From Polynucleobacter sp. AP-Sving-400A-A2 (lineage in GTDB: Bacteria; Pseudomonadota; Gammaproteobacteria; Burkholderiales; Burkholderiaceae): DNA of 64,000 nt. The position numbers and the translations under genes were made by a program. This document shows, piece after piece, positions 20,908 to 30,893 of this stretch; position 1 is the first letter of the stretch, and each line of letters starts with the position of its first letter. Below the pieces are notes generated by a model. That model had not been told where the DNA came from and made no database searches. It saw nothing but the letters and a program-made list of their open reading frames with translations. Where the stretch lies: assembly GCF_018688155.1 (NCBI RefSeq), contig NZ_CP061312.1:1116001-1180000 (forward strand), read 5' to 3'.

Positions 20908-22236
20908 CTATTCGGTGGCGCCAACTATGGCATCAATTACTGCTTCTACAACGCTGTCGAGATCTACTGCCTTCTGTACACCGGTGCTACGCAAATCTTT
21001 GAGTTGAGCCTCATTCTTAGCCAATTCATCAGGCCCAATAATGACAGCATAGGCTGCCCCACTCGAATCCGCTTTCTTCATTTGTGACTTAAAGCTGGCA
21101 GTCTGGCCATCGGGAGAGCAAAACAGGATGACATCAATACCCGCATTACGCAGGCGCTCAGCAATGATCATGGCTGCAGACAGAGTCTCACCGCCCTGGT
21201 GAATCACAAAAGCATCGCATTGAGCCTGCGCTTCTGGCAAAGATCCCGAAACCTTCATCAGCTCCAAGACTCGCTCCATACCCATTGCCCAGCCGCAGGC
21301 TGGAGCAGCTTTACCACCCATACGCTCAATCAAAGGGTCATAGCGACCGCCGCCGGCGATCGTGCCTTGAGCACCCAACTCTCCGGTAATCCACTCGAAC
21401 ACAGTCAAGTTGTAATAATCTAATCCACGCACTAGACGGGGATTGATTTTGCAAGGAATGTTGTTGGCCTTGAGTAAAGCTTGCACGGCCTCAAAATGCT
21501 TAAGTGATTCTTCGCCTAAGAAATCCAATAACTTGGGTGCGCCTTCAATCAAATCTTGCATTGCTGGATTCTTAGAATCCAAGATACGCAATGGGTTCGT
21601 TAATAAACGACGCTGGGAATCCTCATCGAGCTGCTCTTTGTTTTTCTCGAAGTACGTAACTAAAGCAGCACGATGTTCTGCACGCTCAGGAGCTTGCCCT
21701 AAAGAGTTAATCTCCAGACGAACGCCTTTCAGGCCGAGCTCATCCCACAAGCGTTGACCCATCAAAATAATTTCTGCATCGATATCTGGGCCAGCAAAGC
21801 CCATGGCTTCAATACCAAATTGATGGAACTGGCGATAGCGGCCACGTTGTGGGCGCTCATGGCGGAACATCGGTCCGGTGTACCAAAGACGCTTTGGTCC
21901 TTCGTACAGTAAATTATTTTCAACCACAGCTCGCACGACAGCGGCAGTACCTTCTGGACGCAATGTGAGCTGCTCACCATTCAGGCGATCTTCAAACGAA
22001 TACATCTCTTTTTCAACAATATCGGTTACTTCACCAATGCCGCGCTGAAACACTGCAGTCGCTTCAACAATCGGAGTGCGTAAGAACTCATAACCGTAGG
22101 CACGTGTGAGATCACGCAGAACATGCTCTAAATGTGTCCACTGCGCAGCATCCGCTGGCAAGAGATCATTCATGCCGCGTACGCCATTAATTTTCTGAAT
22201 CTTTTGCGCTTTAGTTGGATTTGCCTGGTCTGTCAT
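20908..22236 (-). CDS. hisS: Histidyl-tRNA synthetase
   Basis: 442 aa class II synthetase. Motif 2 reads [20 protein letters not shown]. The histidine-specific blocks [13 protein letters not shown] and [14 protein letters not shown] follow, and a C-terminal anticodon-binding domain starts near 330. It is clearly the full-length enzyme, in contrast to hisZ at 12474. The ATG is at 22236. It lies 57 bp downstream of ispG and precedes yfgM-bamB-der, the usual neighbourhood. Confidence 0.97.
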   Translation of the reverse strand: MTDQANPTKAQKIQKINGVRGMNDLLPADAAQWTHLEHVLRDLTRAYGYEFLRTPIVEATAVFQRGIGEVTDIVEKEMYSFEDRLNGEQLTLRPEGTAAVVRAVVENNLLYEGPKRLWYTGPMFRHERPQRGRYRQFHQFGIEAMGFAGPDIDAEIILMGQRLWDELGLKGVRLEINSLGQAPERAEHRAALVTYFEKNKEQLDEDSQRRLLTNPLRILDSKNPAMQDLIEGAPKLLDFLGEESLKHFEAVQALLKANNIPCKINPRLVRGLDYYNLTVFEWITGELGAQGTIAGGGRYDPLIERMGGKAAPACGWAMGMERVLELMKVSGSLPEAQAQCDAFVIHQGGETLSAAMIIAERLRNAGIDVILFCSPDGQTASFKSQMKKADSSGAAYAVIIGPDELAKNEAQLKDLRSTGVQKAVDLDSVVEAVIDAIVGATE

Positions 22237-22293
22237 GAGGTGCTTTAATGGATTTCTTTTTTATTGTTATGTGTTTTTGTTTTTTTATTACTT

Positions 22294-23562
22294 TTACTTC
22301 GGCGCGTAATTCTGTTTGACGTACTCATCGACAATGACCTGAAACTCTTGAGCAATATTCTCGCCACGCAAAGTTTTGACTTTGACGCCGTCCACAAATA
22401 CCGGTGCAGCAGGGGTCTCGCCTGTACCTGGCAATGAGATGCCAATATTGGCGTGCTTACTCTCACCTGGGCCATTGACAATACAACCCATCACAGCAAC
22501 ATTCATCGCCTCAACACCTGGATGGGTTTTTTTCCACACCGGCATTTGCTGACGCAGATACGATTGAATATCAGCAGCTAGCTCTTGAAAAGTAGTACTC
22601 GTTGTTCTGCCACAACCCGGACAAGCAATCACCATGGGTGTGAAATTACGCAATCCCATGGTTTGCAAAATCTCTTGAGCCACAATGATTTCATTCTCTC
22701 GTGGTGCACCAGGATCAGGCGTTAAGGAAACACGAATGGTGTCGCCAATGCCCTCTTGCAACAAGATACCCAATGCAGCAGTAGAAGAAACAATTCCTTT
22801 GCTTCCCATGCCTGCCTCGGTTAATCCTAAATGCAATGGGTAATCTGAGCGATTGGCGAGATCACGGTACACCGCCACCAAATCTTGAACATTACTAACT
22901 TTGCAAGACAAAATAATTTGGTTTGGGTTCATACCAAACTCCACCGCTTTTTCAGCGGACTGCAAAGCTGACTGAATCAAAGCCTCAATCATGACCTCTT
23001 GCGCAGTTTTGGGAACTGGCAGTGCTGCATTGGCATCCATGATGCTGGCTAGCAAGTCTTGATCTAAGCTACCCCAGTTCACGCCAATCCGAATCGGCTT
23101 GTCGTATGTACAGGCTGCTTCAATCATTTGCGCAAATTGCGGATCACGCTTAGCGCCCTTACCTACGTTGCCGGGATTGATTCGATACTTCGATAAAGCC
23201 TTAGCACACTCGGGGTAGTCTTTTAATAAGGTATGACCGTTGTAGTGAAAGTCGCCAATCAATGGCACCAAGACATCCATCTTGTCTAACTGCTCACGAA
23301 TATAAGGAACTGCTGCAGCCGCAGCTGGCGTATCCACAGTAATGCGCACCATCTCTGAACCAGCTCGGGCCAATTCCTTGACCTGAATAGCAGTACCGAC
23401 TGCATCAGCAGTGTCGGTATTGGTCATCGATTGCACGCGCACTGGTGCATTGCCACCAATCGTAATGATGTTGGTTTTCCAGGCAACCGTTGCCTGACGT
23501 GTTTCCCGTTTTGGCGATGGGCCTAATAGTAGCTTTGGAGGATTGCTAGATGTATCACTCAT
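22294..23562 (-). CDS. ispG: 4-hydroxy-3-methylbut-2-enyl diphosphate synthase IspG
   Basis: 422 aa. The iron-sulfur ligands are in ACPGCGRTT, giving a CxxC pair, and in [15 protein letters not shown]-barrel motifs such as [14 protein letters not shown] and RINPGNVG are present. IspG carries out the penultimate step of the MEP isoprenoid pathway, reducing the cyclic diphosphate with a [4Fe-4S] cluster. It sits between rlmN (17 bp gap) and hisS, as in E. coli and many proteobacteria. Confidence 0.97.
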   Translation of the reverse strand: MSDTSSNPPKLLLGPSPKRETRQATVAWKTNIITIGGNAPVRVQSMTNTDTADAVGTAIQVKELARAGSEMVRITVDTPAAAAAVPYIREQLDKMDVLVPLIGDFHYNGHTLLKDYPECAKALSKYRINPGNVGKGAKRDPQFAQMIEAACTYDKPIRIGVNWGSLDQDLLASIMDANAALPVPKTAQEVMIEALIQSALQSAEKAVEFGMNPNQIILSCKVSNVQDLVAVYRDLANRSDYPLHLGLTEAGMGSKGIVSSTAALGILLQEGIGDTIRVSLTPDPGAPRENEIIVAQEILQTMGLRNFTPMVIACPGCGRTTSTTFQELAADIQSYLRQQMPVWKKTHPGVEAMNVAVMGCIVNGPGESKHANIGISLPGTGETPAAPVFVDGVKVKTLRGENIAQEFQVIVDEYVKQNYAPK

Positions 23563-23579
23563 AGGACTCTTTTATGAAA

Positions 23580-24821
23580 TTAGTCGTCTAATTTTTTAAG
23601 CCACTGCACTGGGTGCTCAGCTTGGTACTCTTGCTCTTCTTCTTCATCATCAAGACTGTCAGTTTCATCATCTTGACCCAAATTAATCCGCTTATCATGC
23701 ACTGCACGCTCACGCACATTAGTGCGGTCAACCACATCACCCGCTAATTGACCACAAGCTGCAGCAATGTCATCGCCACGGGTTTTACGAACCGTAGCCA
23801 CCATACCCGCGTCTAACAAAATGCTGGCGAAGGCATGAATGCGCTGCGCTGATGAGCGCTTTAATCCAGACTCTGGGAATGGATTAAACGGAATCAAATT
23901 AATTTTGCACTTAATGTTTGCCAATAAACGCACCAGTTCTTTAGCCTGAATGTCAGAGTCATTTACGCCATCGAGCATGCAATATTCAAAGGTTAAGAAA
24001 TCTCTTGGGGCAAATGGTAAATACCGTTCGCACGCAGCAAGTAATTCTCTTAAGGGATATTTTTGGTTGAGTGGGACGAGTTGATCGCGTAGCTTGTCGT
24101 TTGGTGCATGCAATGACACCGCCAAGGCGACTGGGCAATCTTGTGCCAAGCGATCCATCATTGGCACCACACCAGAGGTAGAGAGAGTCACACGACGGCG
24201 TGATAAACCATAGGCTCTGTCATCAAGCATCAAACGTAAAGCCGTTACCACGTTGTCATAGTTGAGTAGCGGTTCACCCATACCCATTAACACCACATTG
24301 GAGATCACGCGACCTGTGTGCTCCCAACCTGGAGTAGGATATTTTTCAATACGGCGAACCGCATTCGGATCAGTGCGGAGCAAATGTTCTGCAAACCAGA
24401 GTTGGCCAATGATTTCACCGGCGGTGAGGTTACGCGAGAAGCCTTGATGCCCAGTTGAGCAAAAACGGCAGTTGACTGCACAACCAGCCTGAGATGAAAT
24501 GCACAGGGTGCCGCGATCATCTTCAGGAATGAATACGGACTCGACAGCATTTCCAGCGCCAACATCGAGCAACCACTTACGGGTGCCATCGGCTGCATGC
24601 TCGTCTTTAATGATTGGAAGTGAAAGAACTTCCGCCTTATCGAATAATGTTGCTCTAAAGCTTTTTGCTAAATCACTCATGTCGTTGATGTTAGATACAC
24701 CGCGTTGGTGAATCCACTGCATGAGTTGCTTCGCCCGAAAGGGTTTTTCATTTAACCCCGCGACATACGCTGCCATTTGGTCAGCGTCAAAATCTAAGAG
24801 ATTTACGCGCGGGGAGGTCAA
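23580..24821 (-). CDS. rlmN: Dual-specificity RNA methyltransferase RlmN
   Basis: 413 aa radical-SAM enzyme. The cluster motif is [11 protein letters not shown] (CxxxCxxC), and later blocks [11 protein letters not shown] and VSLHAPND are typical of RlmN. It methylates C2 of A2503 in 23S rRNA and A37 in some tRNAs. The start appears to be TTG at 24821 ([15 protein letters not shown]), because no ATG fits the family N-terminus. The last ~45 residues are an acidic extension ([17 protein letters not shown]) beyond the usual end. Confidence 0.96.
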   Translation of the reverse strand: MTSPRVNLLDFDADQMAAYVAGLNEKPFRAKQLMQWIHQRGVSNINDMSDLAKSFRATLFDKAEVLSLPIIKDEHAADGTRKWLLDVGAGNAVESVFIPEDDRGTLCISSQAGCAVNCRFCSTGHQGFSRNLTAGEIIGQLWFAEHLLRTDPNAVRRIEKYPTPGWEHTGRVISNVVLMGMGEPLLNYDNVVTALRLMLDDRAYGLSRRRVTLSTSGVVPMMDRLAQDCPVALAVSLHAPNDKLRDQLVPLNQKYPLRELLAACERYLPFAPRDFLTFEYCMLDGVNDSDIQAKELVRLLANIKCKINLIPFNPFPESGLKRSSAQRIHAFASILLDAGMVATVRKTRGDDIAAACGQLAGDVVDRTNVRERAVHDKRINLGQDDETDSLDDEEEEQEYQAEHPVQWLKKLDD

Positions 24822-24867
24822 TGCGACTACTTATATATTAAATAGCTTATTCGTTAGCAATCGTGAA

Positions 24868-25293
24868 TTAACGATTGAAAACGTTCATGCCAGCGAAGAA
24901 GAATGCCACTTCGACAGCAGCAGTTTCAGGAGCATCAGAGCCATGAACCGCGTTTGCATCGATGCTGTCAGCGAAGTCAGCACGGATAGTGCCTTTGTCT
25001 GCCTTCTTAGGATCGGTAGCGCCCATCAAGTCGCGGTTTTTAGCAATTGCGCCTTCGCCTTCCAATACCTGAATCATGACAGGACCAGAGATCATGAAGC
25101 TCACCAAATCTTTAAAGAAAGGACGTGCTGCATGAACACCGTAGAACTGCTCAGCCTCAGCTTGTGACAAATGCGCCATTCTGGACGCAATAATCTTCAA
25201 ACCAGCAGACTCGAAACGTTCATAGATCTTACCGATCACGTTTTTTGCTACAGCGTCAGGTTTGATGATAGATAGGGTGCGTTCAATAGCCAT
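24868..25293 (-). CDS. ndk: Nucleoside diphosphate kinase
   Basis: 141 aa from the ATG at 25293 ([18 protein letters not shown]) with a TTGGAG Shine-Dalgarno; a longer reading to 25317 has no support. The active-site histidine is in [12 protein letters not shown]. Ndk balances nucleoside triphosphate pools through a phosphohistidine. It is the first gene of the long minus-strand run ndk-rlmN-ispG-hisS-..., and its promoter must lie in the divergent gap at 25294-25588. Confidence 0.97.
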   Translation of the reverse strand: MAIERTLSIIKPDAVAKNVIGKIYERFESAGLKIIASRMAHLSQAEAEQFYGVHAARPFFKDLVSFMISGPVMIQVLEGEGAIAKNRDLMGATDPKKADKGTIRADFADSIDANAVHGSDAPETAAVEVAFFFAGMNVFNR

Positions 25294-25506
25294 GTAAAAC
25301 TCCAATAGTGATTTCAAAGATTTTGCTGAATTTGGCGCTGATTTGGGTCCAGAGAGAACTTCTCCCCTACTTCCTACAACGCGCCAGGATTTCGGCGACC
25401 CCCAAATTATACATCGGCTGACCGTATTTACCCTGATCCTAGCGTGGCTAAGCCCTTGAATTTACAGGGCATAACCCTTTAAGTTGTAGTCCTTTTCATG
25501 GGGGGC

Positions 25507-25533
25507 TTGAAATTACCCCATTTTGTCTATACT
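25507..25533 (+). promoter_or_regulatory. Candidate promoter of the Bax-inhibitor-1 gene
   Basis: TTGAAA (25507-25512) and TATACT (25528-25533) are separated by 15 bp, slightly shorter than the sigma-70 optimum. They lie in the divergent gap between ndk and the BI-1 family gene. The rest of that gap (25294-25506) holds nothing I can name. Confidence 0.45.
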
Positions 25534-25588
25534 TACTGTCAACAGTCCCTTGTGGGCTTATGTATTTACTTTGAAAAAAGGAGTCAAT

Positions 25589-26290
25589 ATGAGCGATCTT
25601 AACTCTTACGGCTTTGGGCAAACTGGCTCGATTAGCACCCCTCAAGTACGCAACCGCGTACTGCGCAACACTTACGCCCTTTTGGCGCTCTCGATGGTTC
25701 CTACCGTCATTGGCGCATGGCTCGGCGTTGCTTTTGGCCTCAACTTCATGGCGGGTAGTCCTTTCCTAGGCTTCATCGTCTTTATGGCAATCGCTTTTGG
25801 CTTCTTTTGGGCGATTGAGAAAAACAAAGACACTGGGGCAGGCGTTCTGCTGCTTTTAGGTTTCACCTTCTTTATGGGCATCATGATGTCCGGCTTAGTT
25901 GGTTACACCCTCAATAGCTACAGTAACGGCGCTACCTTGATCATGCTGGCCTTTGGCGGAACAGCTGCAATTTTTGCTGTTATGGCATCCATTGCTACTG
26001 TGAGCAAGAGCGACTTCTCAGGCATGGGTAAATGGTTGATGGTAGGAGTACTACTCTTGATTGTGGCTTCATTGGCCAATATCTGGTTGCAACTACCTGC
26101 TTTGATGCTGACCGTGATGATTCTCGCAATTGCGATCTTCTCAGCTTTCATCTTGGTTGACGTACAGCGCATCATCAACGGTGGTGAGACCAACTACGTG
26201 ATGGCTACTTTAGCTATCTACCTAGATGTCTATAACGTATTCACCAACTTGCTCGCACTCTTGGGCATTGTGGGTGGCAATAAAGACTAA
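25589..26290 (+). CDS. Bax inhibitor-1/YccA family membrane protein
   Basis: 233 aa from the ATG at 25589 (MSDLNSYGFGQTG), which has an AAAGGAG Shine-Dalgarno; an upstream in-frame start lacks one. Seven hydrophobic segments span about residues 30-230, with the late acidic family segment (IYLDVYNVFTNLLALLGI) at the end. In E. coli the relative YccA is an FtsH substrate and modulator, and other members conduct calcium. It is a single gene followed by a strong terminator. Confidence 0.92.
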   Translation: MSDLNSYGFGQTGSISTPQVRNRVLRNTYALLALSMVPTVIGAWLGVAFGLNFMAGSPFLGFIVFMAIAFGFFWAIEKNKDTGAGVLLLLGFTFFMGIMMSGLVGYTLNSYSNGATLIMLAFGGTAAIFAVMASIATVSKSDFSGMGKWLMVGVLLLIVASLANIWLQLPALMLTVMILAIAIFSAFILVDVQRIINGGETNYVMATLAIYLDVYNVFTNLLALLGIVGGNKD

Positions 26291-26311
26291 GTATTAGTTC
26301 AGCTTCAACAG

Positions 26312-26340
26312 AAAAGGCACCTTCAGGTGCCTTTTTCTTT
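26312..26340 (+). terminator. Intrinsic terminator of the BI-1 family gene
   Basis: AAAAGGCACC pairs with GGTGCCTTTT around a TTCA loop and is followed by TTTTTCTTT. It lies 21 bp after the stop codon. Confidence 0.9.
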
Positions 26341-26365
26341 ACCTCGATCACCAACTGCTGAGCTC

Positions 26366-27793
26366 TCAGGGTCTTTCAAATACCGCCATGGATTCCACAT
26401 GAGAGGTATGGGGGAACATATTAACGATACCCGCACTCTTAAGAATATAGCCTGCTTGATGACACAAAATCTCTGTATCTCTAGCTAGGGTTTTGGGATT
26501 GCAGGAGACATAGACAATACGTTGCGGTGGCAGGTCACTGCCCCCCTTATGTAATTGGGCTAATGCTTGACAGATCTCCATGGCGCCCTCGCGCGGAGGA
26601 TCCATGAGCCAGCGCTCAGCCTTACCCCATGAAGCAATTGTTTCTGTTGTCACTTCAAACAGATTACTTTGCAGAAAGCTCGCTTTATCTGTGAGCTGAT
26701 TGTGCTCCGCATTGGCCTTAGCTCTCGTAGTCAAACTTTCTAGACCTTCAATGCCTAGAACTGTGTTTGCCCGTCTTGCAAGCGGTAAGGTGAAATTGCC
26801 AATGCCGCAGAATAAGTCAAGTACACGATCACTTGCCTGAACATCTAAGAGACGAATCGCCCTACTGACCAAGGCGCGATTCATCATGTGATTAACTTGC
26901 GTGAAATCGGCTGGCTTAAAGGGCATCTCGATTTCAAATTCAGGTAAGCGGTAGCAAAGCTTGCCTGTCAATGGATAGTAAGGTGCAACGGTTTCAATAC
27001 CCTTAGGCTGCAACCAAACCCAGACCTGATGCTTATCTGCAAAGTCTCTGAATAACTGTTCATCTGCTGGCGTTAGTGGCAGGAGGTTTCTAAATACTAA
27101 TGCGATAACGGGTTTTGATTTTTTAGGATCATCTGAATTCGGATCTTCGGGCTCACCTACAGCGATTTCAATTTGGGGCATGCGATCCACAATCGATAGT
27201 CCCATCACTAATTTACGCATCTCTGGCAACAAACCAGAAACATGCTTGGGCAAAATCTCGCACGCAGTCATATCGGTGACATAGCTACTCTTGCCCTCAT
27301 GAAATCCAATCAGCACAGTACCTTTTTTAATCGAGCGATTGACGGCGCTCAGGCGTGCACGATGACGATATTCCCAAGCAGGGCCACCCATCGGACGAAG
27401 AATTTCTTCGGGAGCTACTTTGGCGATATGTTTTAAGTCATCTTCCAGTACACGCTGCTTTATGGCTACCTGAGCTCGAATATCTAAGTGCTGCATAGTG
27501 CAGCCACCGCAAACTCCAAACGCTTTGCACTTAGGCTCTGCCCTAAATACGGCAGGCTTAAGAATGTCGAGAACTTTGGCTTTACTGAAGCGGGCTTTGT
27601 CACGCGTAATGACGTAAGTGACTAGTTCAGTTGGTAGCGCACCTTGAATAAAAATGACTTTACCGCTTTGACCTTGAGCAGCCTCCTCCTCATTGGGTGC
27701 CAGGCGCGCAATGCCTTGCGCATCTAGATCAAGGGAGTCAACTCGTACTGGCTCAGTCACCACAATATGGACTGGCTTTTCTCCTCTACGCAT
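26366..27793 (-). CDS. rlmD: 23S rRNA (uracil-1939-C5)-methyltransferase RlmD
   Basis: 475 aa. An N-terminal TRAM domain leads to the [4Fe-4S] segment CKAFGVCGGCTMQH. The SAM-binding motif DLFCGIGNFTLPLA comes next, then MDPPREGA, and the catalytic cysteine lies in YVSCNPKTLARD. These define the RumA/RlmD family of 5-methyluridine methyltransferases. The ATG at 27793 lies 8 bp inside the end of the upstream exonuclease gene, so the two are translationally coupled. The assignment to position U1939 is by family. Confidence 0.93.
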   Translation of the reverse strand: MRRGEKPVHIVVTEPVRVDSLDLDAQGIARLAPNEEEAAQGQSGKVIFIQGALPTELVTYVITRDKARFSKAKVLDILKPAVFRAEPKCKAFGVCGGCTMQHLDIRAQVAIKQRVLEDDLKHIAKVAPEEILRPMGGPAWEYRHRARLSAVNRSIKKGTVLIGFHEGKSSYVTDMTACEILPKHVSGLLPEMRKLVMGLSIVDRMPQIEIAVGEPEDPNSDDPKKSKPVIALVFRNLLPLTPADEQLFRDFADKHQVWVWLQPKGIETVAPYYPLTGKLCYRLPEFEIEMPFKPADFTQVNHMMNRALVSRAIRLLDVQASDRVLDLFCGIGNFTLPLARRANTVLGIEGLESLTTRAKANAEHNQLTDKASFLQSNLFEVTTETIASWGKAERWLMDPPREGAMEICQALAQLHKGGSDLPPQRIVYVSCNPKTLARDTEILCHQAGYILKSAGIVNMFPHTSHVESMAVFERP

Positions 27794-28607
27794 CCGAAGT
27801 AAAGCCTAAGAGATATTCTTGCCACTGTTCACCCTGTGGCTCTTTAGATTCTTTCTCTAAATACGCCTTAACGAAAGCAATTTCTTCTTTGTATTCTGCT
27901 AATGAAAAACCACCACGCATTAACTGAAAGCGGCAATACATTAAATAAGTATTGACCACATCGGTTTCGCAATAGCGACGAATCTCATCAATTCTGCCTT
28001 CTTGATACGCGGGCCATACTTGGCTGCCATCCATTCCCATCTTGCCTGGGAAGCCGCAGAGTTTTGCTAGACCATCTAAGGGTGCATTAGCGCGACCATT
28101 AAATTTAGCCAAGAGATCCATTAGATCTAAATGGCGCATGTGATAACGACTGATGTAGTTGTTCCACTTAAATTCTCGGCTATCGTTTTCTTGGCTCTCA
28201 CCCATCTCCCAGTAACGCGGTGCTTGAACATGGTTTACTAAAGCGCGGTAGTGCAGCACTGGCAGATCAAAGCCACTGCCATTCCATGAAACTAACTGAG
28301 GGGTGTACTTTTCTACAAGCTCGAAGAAAGTCTGAATCAATACCTTCTCATCATCTTGCGGGGTGCCCAGAGTACCGACCTTAATTTGCGGTGAGCCATC
28401 CTTACTGGTTCTACGAATAACGCACGAAATAGCACAGATACGCTGTAAATACAGCGGGAGAAATTCGCTACCGGTTTTCTCGGCACGCTCGGCCATCGCC
28501 TTAGTAGCAAGCTCACTATCTGTCAGCGTTTCAGGATAGTCATTGAGGCGACGCAGGCCCGCAACATCGGGAATAGTTTCAATATCGAAGACGAGAACGG
28601 TTGCCAT
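27786..28607 (-). CDS. Predicted 3'-5' exonuclease (PolB-like DEDD family)
   Basis: 273 aa. The N-terminal FDIETIPD gives the first two acidic residues of a DEDD exonuclease. LVSWNGSGFDLPVL forms the second motif and RRYCETDVVNTYLMY the third. This matches the family of predicted exonucleases related to the proofreading domain of family B DNA polymerases. It is probably a stand-alone DNA or RNA 3'-5' exonuclease. It sits between nlpD (31 bp gap) and rlmD (overlap), in the place where rpoS would be expected. Confidence 0.86.
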   Translation of the reverse strand: MATVLVFDIETIPDVAGLRRLNDYPETLTDSELATKAMAERAEKTGSEFLPLYLQRICAISCVIRRTSKDGSPQIKVGTLGTPQDDEKVLIQTFFELVEKYTPQLVSWNGSGFDLPVLHYRALVNHVQAPRYWEMGESQENDSREFKWNNYISRYHMRHLDLMDLLAKFNGRANAPLDGLAKLCGFPGKMGMDGSQVWPAYQEGRIDEIRRYCETDVVNTYLMYCRFQLMRGGFSLAEYKEEIAFVKAYLEKESKEPQGEQWQEYLLGFTSDA

Positions 28608-28638
28608 ACTTAAATCGCTAGCAATTGAATGAAGGCAA

Positions 28639-29424
28639 TTACTGTATGTACGGCGTTGGATTTACCGGCTTGCCATTCACACGTAATTCAAAATGGAGCT
28701 TCACCGAAGTTGCATCGGTATCGCCCATCTCAGCAATTCTCTGCCCCTTCTTAACAGCATCACCCTCTTTAACTAAGAGTGTGCGGTTGTGGGCATAGGC
28801 CGTGAGATAAGTATTGTCATGTTTGATGATGACGAGATTGCCATAGCCACGTAAGCTGTTACCAGCGTAAACCACCTTGCCTTCAGAGGCTGCCGTTATA
28901 GGATCGCCTAACTTACCTGCAATATCAATACCCTTAGTCTTTTCACTGAAATCATCTGTGACCTTACCTTTAGCTGGCCAAGATAAACGAATACCAGGTT
29001 CAGCAACAATTTCTTTAGGGGTTTCTTTGGAAGCATCTACTTTTGGCGCATCGGTTTTGGGGGTATCGCCAGCCGTTTTCGAAATAGGCTTCACAGTCAT
29101 TTTGCTGCTGGCTGGAGGCCTTACTAAAATGAGATCATCTACTTCAATTAAGTTTGGGTTCGATAAATTATTCCACTGCGCTATGTCCCGCGGGGATTGC
29201 CCATTATCTAGAGCAATGCGGGCTAAGGTATCACCGCGCTTAACGCGATAGTAGCCTGGCGGCGTAGCCTCACTAGTTGCACTGCTACTGATACCACCAC
29301 TTCGATCTACTACCGTTGCGGGTTTTGCTCTGGGCGTTGTTGAGCAACCCACATTAAGCAGCACAGAAGTCATTGCCAGGAGCAATAGGAAGTATTTAGG
29401 TAAAGTATTCATAAGGATTTTCAT
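28639..29424 (-). CDS. nlpD: NlpD-like lipoprotein, LysM plus degenerate M23 domain
   Basis: 261 aa. The signal peptide ends in a lipobox (LNVGC). A LysM repeat ([18 protein letters not shown]) binds peptidoglycan, and a C-terminal LytM/M23 domain follows. In that domain the metal histidine is replaced (KTKGIDIAG instead of HxGID), as in E. coli NlpD and EnvC, so it should activate an amidase rather than cut cell wall itself. The gene overlaps the pcm stop by 4 bp (ATGA), completing surE-pcm-nlpD. Confidence 0.92.
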   Translation of the reverse strand: MKILMNTLPKYFLLLLAMTSVLLNVGCSTTPRAKPATVVDRSGGISSSATSEATPPGYYRVKRGDTLARIALDNGQSPRDIAQWNNLSNPNLIEVDDLILVRPPASSKMTVKPISKTAGDTPKTDAPKVDASKETPKEIVAEPGIRLSWPAKGKVTDDFSEKTKGIDIAGKLGDPITAASEGKVVYAGNSLRGYGNLVIIKHDNTYLTAYAHNRTLLVKEGDAVKKGQRIAEMGDTDATSVKLHFELRVNGKPVNPTPYIQ

Positions 29425-30077
29425 ACTACCCCTGATTGTAAGGGGACAAAAAAGACCTCGTCCAGAACGGTTCTTTGATAGCGCTGGGAGCTCATTCGCT
29501 CCACCATGATTAGTTGCTGCTCTTTCTCATTCTTGGCAACCGGGGCCACTAGGCGTCCGCCAATAGCCAATTGATCTAATAAGGCGTCTGGGATACCTAG
29601 TCCAGCGGCCGCGAGAATGATTCCATCAAACGGGGCTGCTTGAGGTAGGCCGAGGATGCCATCCCCATAAATGAGGCGTAGGTTTTTAATCCGAAAAGGT
29701 CGCAGCTTATCCCTCGCCATATCGTGTAATGGACGAATACGCTCAATCGAATACACCTCATCCGATAACAAGCTGAGAACGGCTGCCTGGTATCCACAGC
29801 CAGTACCAATCTCCAATACTTTTCCTAAAGATTGCTTAGGCTTATGCAAAAGCTCAATCATGCGTGCTACTACCGATGGCTTAGAAATGGTTTGTGAGTG
29901 ACCAATTGGTAAAGCAGTATCTTCGTAGGCTTGAGGATGCATACCTGCATCCATAAATGCATGGCGCGGGACGGTGGCAATGGCCTCTAAAGTTTTGCCA
30001 TGCTTCACTCCAGCAGCAAGAACTTTGGCTGCTAAAGCCTGCCGATGACCAGCATTACGTTCCGCCGCTGACTTCAA
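29421..30077 (-). CDS. pcm: Protein-L-isoaspartate O-methyltransferase
   Basis: 218 aa with the SAM-binding motif [18 protein letters not shown] and the substrate segment [15 protein letters not shown], both typical of Pcm. It repairs isoaspartyl residues in aged proteins. No ATG fits the N-terminus; the apparent start is TTG at 30077, whose last two bases overlap the surE stop (TTGA). It lies in the usual surE-pcm-nlpD order. Confidence 0.93.
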   Translation of the reverse strand: MKSAAERNAGHRQALAAKVLAAGVKHGKTLEAIATVPRHAFMDAGMHPQAYEDTALPIGHSQTISKPSVVARMIELLHKPKQSLGKVLEIGTGCGYQAAVLSLLSDEVYSIERIRPLHDMARDKLRPFRIKNLRLIYGDGILGLPQAAPFDGIILAAAGLGIPDALLDQLAIGGRLVAPVAKNEKEQQLIMVERMSSQRYQRTVLDEVFFVPLQSGVV

Positions 30078-30868
30078 CCGCGTGTCCAGCCATTAGCCCG
30101 CATGGCAGCCAAGCGCGCATGATGCGTTAGATCTAATTGCATGGGCGTGATTGAGATGCACCCATCATCAATTGCATGAAAGTCTGTACCTTCGGAACTG
30201 TCTTTGGCATGCCCTGCCGCACCAATCCAATAAATATCATCACCACGTGGACTTTTTTGCACCACTACCGGTTGCGAGTGATGGCGATTACCTAAGCGCG
30301 TCACACGCCAGCGATTCAGGTCGGTATAGGGTCGATTCGGAATATTGACGTTGAGCAAAGTAGCAGCGCCATCAGTATGGGTCAAATTAGATGCCAAGGT
30401 TTGCGCGACGATATCGTGCGCTACTTTTGCGGCATCTTCAATCCGATTCCAGCCCTTATCGATTTGTGAGAAGGCAATTCCTGGAACACCAAACATCACA
30501 CCTTCAACTGCAGCAGCTACAGTGCCCGAGTACAGGGTATCTTCACCCATGTTCTCACCCTGATTGATGCCTGAAACTACTAAGTCTGGCTTCTCATCCA
30601 AGAAACCCGTCATGGCGATATGCACGCAATCGGTCGGCGTGCCATTAATAAATAGGAAGCCATCACGCTCACCACCTGCCACCCGATGAATTGAGAGTGG
30701 TCGTGAGAGTGTTAACGAGTTCGATGCACCACTGTGATTTTGCTCAGGAGCAATTACTGTAACTCGACCTAATGGGCGAATGGCATTGACCAAAGCTAAA
30801 AGGCCAGGGGCAAGATAGCCATCATCATTCGAAATCAGAATATGTGGCTGTTTTGTGTTTTCACTCAT
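30074..30868 (-). CDS. surE: 5'/3'-nucleotidase SurE
   Basis: 264 aa from the ATG at 30868 ([17 protein letters not shown]); a TTG three codons upstream is less likely. The metal-binding motif SNDDG is at the N-terminus, followed by [14 protein letters not shown] and [11 protein letters not shown]. SurE removes phosphate from nucleoside monophosphates and may trim polyphosphate under starvation. First gene of surE-pcm-nlpD; the upstream metal-pump gene ends 25 bp before it. Confidence 0.95.
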   Translation of the reverse strand: MSENTKQPHILISNDDGYLAPGLLALVNAIRPLGRVTVIAPEQNHSGASNSLTLSRPLSIHRVAGGERDGFLFINGTPTDCVHIAMTGFLDEKPDLVVSGINQGENMGEDTLYSGTVAAAVEGVMFGVPGIAFSQIDKGWNRIEDAAKVAHDIVAQTLASNLTHTDGAATLLNVNIPNRPYTDLNRWRVTRLGNRHHSQPVVVQKSPRGDDIYWIGAAGHAKDSSEGTDFHAIDDGCISITPMQLDLTHHARLAAMRANGWTRG

Positions 30869-30893
30869 GAATATCAATGCCTTCTTAGCGGCC

